Of a stretch of 6,179 bases of DNA, positions 1 through 3,468 are shown in pieces. The position numbers and the translations under genes were made by a program. Within the stretch, counting starts at the first letter, position 1. Every line of letters begins with the position of its first letter. This DNA is from Clostridia bacterium (GTDB taxonomy: Bacteria > Bacillota_A > Clostridia > Christensenellales > UBA1242). The notes under the pieces are model-generated. The model did not search any database. It worked only from the letters and a program-made list of their open reading frames with translations, and was not told where the DNA came from. Where the stretch lies: the NCBI GenBank assembly GCA_017403205.1, contig JAFQOM010000157.1, forward strand, positions 1 through 6,179, in the 5' to 3' direction.

Positions 1-4
1 CCAT
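1..4 (-). CDS. Start codon of a gene running off the left edge
   Basis: Only an ATG (complement of 4-2) and one further base are in the window, so the product cannot be named. The case for a real start is the ribosome binding site on the minus strand: AAGAGG (complement of 11-16) lies 6 bases upstream of the ATG, which is good spacing. The gene is divergent from rplI and shares the roughly 165-base AT-rich interval with it. I found no convincing promoter pair for this direction; TTGAAT and TAAAAT occur on the minus strand but only 15 bases apart. Confidence 0.5.
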
Positions 5-116
5 TTTATACCTCTTAAAAATTATTGCTAAATTTTAAAAATATATTCAAAAATTCAAATATCTATTAAAAAATATAACAAGATTTTTAAGTTGTAGTTA
101 TTTTATAAAACAACAT

Positions 117-146
117 TTGCAATTTGTTTGATGTTTATGTTATTAT
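117..146 (+). promoter_or_regulatory. Candidate rplI promoter with extended -10
   Basis: TTGCAA at 117-122 (4 of 6 matches to the -35 consensus) is followed, after 18 bases, by TATTAT at 141-146 (5 of 6 matches to -10). A TG one base before the -10 (138-139) makes it an extended -10, which compensates for the weaker -35. The predicted transcript start near 152-154 falls just before the ribosome binding site at 155-160, so the leader would be very short. There is no room for the structured leader found before some ribosomal protein genes. This is read by eye only. Confidence 0.45.
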
Positions 147-171
147 AAAAACGTAAGGAGAGACATGTATT

Positions 172-609
172 ATGAAAGTTTTATTATTACAAGATGTTAA
201 GGGCAGTGGAAAAAAGGGTGATATTGTTGAAGTTAATGATGGGTATGCAACAAACTTTTTATTAAAAAAGAACTTAGCAAAAAAAGCAGATAATGTTGTT
301 ATGCTTGAAAAACAAAGCCAACTTGCAAGCCAAGAAAGAAACAAGCAATTAGAAAAAGAAGCAGCCCTTGAAAAAGCTAAAAGCTTAAATGATAAACAAT
401 TTATTATCTCTGCAAAAAAAGGTGAAAATGGAAAATTGTTTGGTGCTATTACCTCAAAAGAAATAGCCGAAGCTGTAAATAAAAGTGGAATTGAAGTTGA
501 TAAAAAACAAATAGTTTTAGATAGCCCAATTAAAAGCGTTGGAAAATATTTTATTGAAGCTAAATTGTATCAAGGTATTGTTGCAAAATTTAGCATTGTT
601 GTTGAATAA
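172..609 (+). CDS. rplI: 50S ribosomal protein L9
   Basis: L9 binds 23S rRNA in the large ribosomal subunit through its N-terminal domain, and its long helix projects from the ribosome; in known bacteria it helps limit frameshifting. The 145 residues match the usual 145-150. Residues 1-40 are the rRNA-binding domain, with the family signature GYATNFL at 24-30. Residues 41-75 are the charged, Ala/Glu/Lys-rich connecting helix. Residues 76-145 are the C-terminal domain with [17 protein letters not shown] at 84-100. The usual Pro-x-Gly after NFL is replaced by KKN (32-34), a mild divergence. The start is set by AAGGAG at 155-160, 11 bases before the ATG. The gene appears monocistronic: its own promoter lies upstream and a terminator follows the stop by 14 bases. 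It is not next to rpsF-ssb-rpsR or followed directly by a replicative helicase gene, two common contexts for rplI. Confidence 0.97.
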   Translation: MKVLLLQDVKGSGKKGDIVEVNDGYATNFLLKKNLAKKADNVVMLEKQSQLASQERNKQLEKEAALEKAKSLNDKQFIISAKKGENGKLFGAITSKEIAEAVNKSGIEVDKKQIVLDSPIKSVGKYFIEAKLYQGIVAKFSIVVE

Positions 610-623
610 TATTTTGATTAATA

Positions 624-658
624 AAAAAACAGATAGAAAATTTTTCTATCTGTTTTTT
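624..658. terminator. Bidirectional intrinsic terminator between rplI and yugP
   Basis: A near-perfect palindrome: 17 bases at 624-640 are the reverse complement of 642-658. The core pairs ACAGATAGAAA with TTTCTATCTGT. An A-run on the left and a T-run on the right give either strand a stem followed by U residues. It lies 14 bases after the rplI stop and 15 bases from the yugP-like stop on the opposite strand. One element can therefore terminate both convergent transcripts. Confidence 0.88.
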
Positions 659-673
659 GTTATGATATTAGTT

Positions 674-1390
674 TTAATCTCGTCGTGATCTTGACAAAAC
701 AACAAGTATAAATCTTAAAAAGTTGAGTATTGAAACTGCAAGTGCTGCTACATAAGTGAGAGCTGCCGCTTTTAAAACCTTTTTTGTTCCTTTAAGTTCT
801 TCTTCGTTTAATGCATTTGTTTGTCTTAATATGTTTACAGCACGTCTAGATGCGTTAAATTCAACAGGCAATGTTACTAAGTTTACTAAAACTGCTAAAC
901 CAAAAAATATTATACCGCTCCACAAAAATATATTGCCAGTAGTGCCACCACCCTCTATGGCGAAGTTAAAAATCAAGCCAATAACAACAAGTGGCCACAA
1001 TAATGTTGAAGCAAAATTTGTAACCGGAATTAAAACTTTTCTTATTTGGTAAGGAAGATATCTTTCTTTTTTTTGTAGGGCATGTCCAAATTCGTGGCAA
1101 GCAATGCCTAAAGAAGAAACTGATGTTGAATTGTAGTTTGATTGAGATAGGGCAATTTCATTTGTTTTAGGGTTGTAATGATCGGTTAAAGATCCAGACA
1201 CTTGTGTTATGTGTGTTGACATATTGCAAGAGTAAATTAATCTTTTTAACAATTCTGCAGCAGTTATATTTGATTGTGCGTATACGCTGCTATATTTATT
1301 GTAAGTTGTATTTACTTTTATTTGTGCGTAAGAAGCAAATATTAAGGCTGGCAATAAAATAATGCCCATAAGATAATATTCAAAATACAT
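674..1390 (-). CDS. yugP: YugP-family membrane zinc metallopeptidase
   Basis: This is a predicted neutral zinc metallopeptidase of the Zn_peptidase_2 (YugP-like) family, membrane-embedded, physiological substrate not established. Of its 238 residues, 3-22 form an N-terminal membrane helix. LTDHYNP at 68-74 is a family signature. HEFGH at 99-103 is the HExxH zinc site, giving two His ligands and the catalytic Glu. LPVEFNASRRA at 174-184 is the second strong signature, and Glu177 is the likely third ligand. Hydrophobic stretches at about 120-145, 152-175 and 205-233 are further membrane segments, and the protein ends in a basic tail (RSRR). The length fits the family (about 225-240). The ATG is preceded at 10 bases by TTGGAG (complement of 1401-1406). 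A good promoter lies just upstream, so it can be transcribed independently of the unknown gene on the same strand. It converges on rplI and shares its terminator. Family assignment is firm; cellular role is not. Confidence 0.93.
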   Translation of the reverse strand: MYFEYYLMGIILLPALIFASYAQIKVNTTYNKYSSVYAQSNITAAELLKRLIYSCNMSTHITQVSGSLTDHYNPKTNEIALSQSNYNSTSVSSLGIACHEFGHALQKKERYLPYQIRKVLIPVTNFASTLLWPLVVIGLIFNFAIEGGGTTGNIFLWSGIIFFGLAVLVNLVTLPVEFNASRRAVNILRQTNALNEEELKGTKKVLKAAALTYVAALAVSILNFLRFILVVLSRSRRD

Positions 1391-1422
1391 TTTAGTTTTT
1401 CTCCAAGATTTATTATATGTTA

Positions 1423-1451
1423 AGTATATATAACTTATTAAAATTTATCAA
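1423..1451 (-). promoter_or_regulatory. Candidate yugP promoter
   Basis: Read on the minus strand: TTGATA (complement of 1446-1451), a 17-base spacer, then TATACT (complement of 1423-1428). Each hexamer matches the vegetative sigma consensus at 5 (-10) or 4 (-35) of 6 positions, with optimal spacing. Transcription would start near 1416, giving a leader of about 26 bases that contains the TTGGAG ribosome binding site. A further TATAAT at complement 1412-1417 has no -35 at proper distance. Confidence 0.5.
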
Positions 1452-1480
1452 TTAAAATAAATTGTTGTAAAAAAATATAT

Positions 1481-2452
1481 TTAATTTAACTCTGTTATGT
1501 TGCTAATTTTATTTTGATTGTCAAATTCAAGTTTAAAAAGTTTGGTTTTGTTGCATTTATCGTTGTTATAAATAAGCGCAATTTCATCTATACTGTCTGT
1601 TGCCAAACTTTGTTGTATATCATCAAAATTATCAAAAAAAACTTTTAAATGTTTGTCGCTTAATTTGTTTGATAAAGATGTTGATAGGTAAAACCTAGCA
1701 ACCTTTAAATTGTTTACTTTTATTGCTTCAAAAAAGGCGTAGGGGATAATTTCTTTATGCTTGGCTAAAAATGGAGATTTGTTTGCATAAACTAATTGGG
1801 TGTTTGGTAAAAGGCTTTTGTTTAAATCAAATGTATTAACTACGCCATGCCCAGCAAAATCGTACAGACATTTATAAGTTTTAAGGGTTGAGTTTGTTTC
1901 TTCTAAAATGTCTACTTTTTCACACAATATTATTTTGTATTTGTCTTGAGTATAATCTAACAAAACAACTACTCCACCATGACAGCCATGGGCATATATT
2001 AAAATATTTTGATTTAGTGAAACGCATTTTAATTGCTTAATTTTAACGTCAAAATTATAACTAAATACATCTAAATCACTTTCTATTTTTAGATTAAGAT
2101 CTGAATTAGTGTTAAAAAAAATAGTATGCTCTGTTGAGTTTGTTTTTAGTTTTTTGGTTGAAAACAGTAAATTTTGTGGTTTTGATATAAAAAAGGGGCT
2201 AACGCTAAGTAAATAATTATTATTGTTAAAGTTAGCAACTTTTACATTTTTGCTGTGACACGGATTTTTTGCATCAAATACAAAGCAAAATGGCAGGCTA
2301 TATTCGCTACAATTTGTAGGGTAAAAAAGAAGGGTTATTTTTTGTGTTGATGTTAAAAAACTGTTTGTTGAATTTGCTTTTAAAAATATCTCTGTTTTAG
2401 AACTTTTTAACAAACAGTCAAAATCAGGTTTAATGTGTAAAATACTTTGCAT
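1481..2452 (-). CDS. Unrecognised 323-residue protein
   Basis: I do not recognise this family. The protein is 323 residues, with no signal peptide, no membrane helix and no nucleotide-binding motif that I can see. Its composition is rich in Asn, Lys, Phe, Ser and Leu. The pattern of short alternating hydrophobic stretches separated by polar turns suggests a largely beta-strand fold through about residue 225, then a more helical C-terminal part (about 236-300). The most distinctive motif is AHGCHGG at 154-160, with a second AGHG at 200-203. There are nine Cys residues (13, 48, 56, 65, 143, 157, 177, 195, 300), without a regular CxxC arrangement. The start is the ATG at complement 2450-2452, because AAAGGA (complement of 2461-2466) sits 8 bases before it. 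An in-frame TTG six bases earlier would leave only 2 bases. It precedes yugP on the same strand with a 90-base gap and is divergent from the 285-residue gene. I see no terminator behind it, so read-through into yugP is possible. Confidence 0.75.
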   Translation of the reverse strand: MQSILHIKPDFDCLLKSSKTEIFLKANSTNSFLTSTQKITLLFYPTNCSEYSLPFCFVFDAKNPCHSKNVKVANFNNNNYLLSVSPFFISKPQNLLFSTKKLKTNSTEHTIFFNTNSDLNLKIESDLDVFSYNFDVKIKQLKCVSLNQNILIYAHGCHGGVVVLLDYTQDKYKIILCEKVDILEETNSTLKTYKCLYDFAGHGVVNTFDLNKSLLPNTQLVYANKSPFLAKHKEIIPYAFFEAIKVNNLKVARFYLSTSLSNKLSDKHLKVFFDNFDDIQQSLATDSIDEIALIYNNDKCNKTKLFKLEFDNQNKISNITELN

Positions 2453-2460
2453 AGCCAAAA

Positions 2461-2466
2461 TCCTTT
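2461..2466 (-). promoter_or_regulatory. Ribosome binding site that fixes the start of the 323-residue gene
   Basis: AAAGGA on the minus strand, followed by T and then eight bases counted to the ATG whose first base is at 2452. The in-frame TTG starting at 2458 is only two bases away, too close for initiation, so the shorter protein is preferred. Confidence 0.6.
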
Positions 2467-2545
2467 TTATATTTTTATGTTTTTAAAAGTGCATTAATGT
2501 ATATATTTAATTTTTTTGTTAATAATTTTTTTGCAATATAAAAAT
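2467..2545. other. AT-rich divergent intergenic region
   Basis: This is the shared upstream region of the divergent 323- and 285-residue genes. It must hold at least one promoter in each direction, but I cannot pick a convincing -35/-10 pair. TATA-like hexamers are abundant by base composition alone: TATATT at 2502-2507 and TATAAA at 2537-2542 on the plus strand. A TTGTTA at 2516-2521 lies only 15 bases before TATAAA, which would start transcription inside the ribosome binding site. No inverted repeat clear enough to call an operator was found. Confidence 0.3.
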
Positions 2546-2550
2546 GGAGG
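2546..2550 (+). promoter_or_regulatory. Ribosome binding site that fixes the start of the 285-residue gene
   Basis: A perfect GGAGG core lies seven bases before the ATG at 2558. The reading frame is open further upstream to a TTG at 2516. That TTG has no ribosome binding site, and the extra 14 residues would be encoded across this GGAGG. The ATG at 2558 is therefore the start. Confidence 0.85.
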
Positions 2551-2557
2551 ATATATT

Positions 2558-3415
2558 ATGGATATAACTTATGAAAAGGCTCAAAAAATAAAAACACTAT
2601 TTAAAATTGTTGGTGTAAAAAATAAACCTCTAAATAAATCTATAGAAGAGGTTGCTTATGTTTTAAAAATGAAAAACAATAGTGCAAAAAATTTTTATTA
2701 CAAAACACTTAATTTTTTAAATAAAAACCCTGTTATAGCAAAACAGCTAAATATTGATTTGACTGATTTTAAATTAAAAAAAATTGTAAAGTTTAAAAAT
2801 AAAGAGAAATTTGATTTATTAAAAATTGTAGAAGATAACTTAAAAAATGGCATTAGTGTTAGGGCTACATGTATGAATCTTGCAAATAATGATGCAAAGT
2901 TAATGTTAAGATTGCAAAACAAATATAGAAATATGGTTAAGAATAAAACAAACAATTTTGAGGATGTAGTTTCTATTGAAAAAAAAGCTTTTTTAAATAC
3001 TATTGAAAAAGAAAAAAACAAAAAAGTTATTAATATAGCAAGTGTAAAAACAAAACAAAACGGAAGAATTTCGGATCATGAATTAAACGCATTGTTTTTG
3101 GGACTTGTAAGGATTGTAAAAAAAACTGCAATGGAAGATGTTAGTCAAGAAATAAAAAACGAGTGTAAAATGGCTACAGAAAATTTTAGGCAAACATTAA
3201 TAGATTTAAACAAGGCGGAAGCGGAATTAAAAAAGGAAAAAATTAAAAACATTGAGCTTAGTCAAAAGGTTGAAAGTCAAAAGGATCAAATTTGCAAATT
3301 ATTAAAAGAATTAAGTGCAAGAAAACTGTCTATGTTGGAAAAGAAAAGTAGAATTAATAGCTTAAAATTAAAGTCGTTTTCAAAAACAAAAAATCAAAAT
3401 AATAATATTCTTTGA
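2558..3415 (+). CDS. Probable DNA-binding protein with two HTH/Myb-like modules and coiled coil
   Basis: This is a 285-residue, highly basic cytoplasmic protein. The N-terminal half contains two similar helical modules. One at about 28-54 runs from SIEEVAYVLK to NFYYKTL. One at about 86-128 contains SVRATCMNLAN and then LQNKYRNM. Both show S-[IV], a helix, a short turn with Asn, and a second helix ending around an aromatic pair or KYRN, as expected of HTH or Myb/SANT-like recognition units. Residues 131-170 are a basic linker. Residues 173-270 are strongly helical with Leu/Ile heptads, most likely a dimerising coiled coil. The layout recalls the RsfA-type prespore regulators of Bacillota (Myb-like domain plus coiled coil); the sequence resemblance is from memory and not proven. 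A transcriptional regulator is an inference; a structural nucleoid or sporulation protein is possible. The gene ends in TGA eight bases before a terminator hairpin that overlaps addB. It is divergent from the 323-residue gene. Confidence 0.8.
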   Translation: MDITYEKAQKIKTLFKIVGVKNKPLNKSIEEVAYVLKMKNNSAKNFYYKTLNFLNKNPVIAKQLNIDLTDFKLKKIVKFKNKEKFDLLKIVEDNLKNGISVRATCMNLANNDAKLMLRLQNKYRNMVKNKTNNFEDVVSIEKKAFLNTIEKEKNKKVINIASVKTKQNGRISDHELNALFLGLVRIVKKTAMEDVSQEIKNECKMATENFRQTLIDLNKAEAELKKEKIKNIELSQKVESQKDQICKLLKELSARKLSMLEKKSRINSLKLKSFSKTKNQNNNIL

Positions 3416-3439
3416 AAAATTATAAATATTTGATATTAT
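3412..3439 (+). promoter_or_regulatory. Candidate addB promoter, giving a leaderless transcript
   Basis: TTGAAA at 3412-3417 (5 of 6 matches to -35) overlaps the stop codon of the preceding gene. It is followed after 16 bases by TATTAT at 3434-3439 (5 of 6 matches to -10). Transcription would start near 3445-3448, at or within a few bases of the addB ATG at 3448. There is no Shine-Dalgarno sequence before that ATG, which fits a leaderless messenger. In such AT-rich DNA, promoter-like hexamers are common, so this is a moderate call. Confidence 0.4.
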
Positions 3440-3468
3440 GTAATTGTATGATATCAAATATTTTTTTT
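3424..3468 (+). terminator. Intrinsic terminator overlapping the addB start
   Basis: Thirteen bases at 3424-3436 are the exact reverse complement of 3451-3463, and pairing extends to 3439/3448 through one G-U wobble (16 bp, loop 3440-3447). The T-run 3461-3468 follows, its first three bases lying in the stem. This is placed to end the 285-residue gene, whose stop is at 3413-3415. Unusually, the right arm and T-run are also the first codons of addB, and the addB ATG (3448-3450) is the innermost part of the stem. The stem has very few G-C pairs, so its strength is uncertain. Confidence 0.7.

Noticed and set aside
91..114. Short inverted repeat GTTGT/ACAAC upstream of rplI
   Set aside because: Five base pairs with a 14-base loop are expected by chance in sequence of this composition.
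165..200. An 11-residue out-of-frame frame starting at the ATG at 165, overlapping the rplI start
   Set aside because: It begins only 4 bases after AAGGAG, against 11 for the true start, and encodes nothing recognisable. It could compete slightly for initiation, but nothing else supports it.
135..344. Minus-strand 69-codon frame across the rplI start
   Set aside because: It is antisense to the clearly recognised L9 gene, low-complexity Phe/Ser/Leu-rich, and covers the rplI promoter and ribosome binding site.
756..1052. Plus-strand 98-codon frame
   Set aside because: It is antisense to the yugP-like gene, whose HExxH and other signatures establish the minus strand as coding.
2516..2557. TTG start 14 codons upstream of the 285-residue gene
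   Set aside because: No ribosome binding site precedes it, whereas GGAGG at 2546-2550 is ideally placed for the ATG at 2558.
2698..3021. Minus-strand 107-codon frame with Phe/Leu-rich, membrane-like content
   Set aside because: It is the complement of a Lys/Asn-rich coding stretch, which always yields Phe/Leu-rich antisense. It has no good start context.
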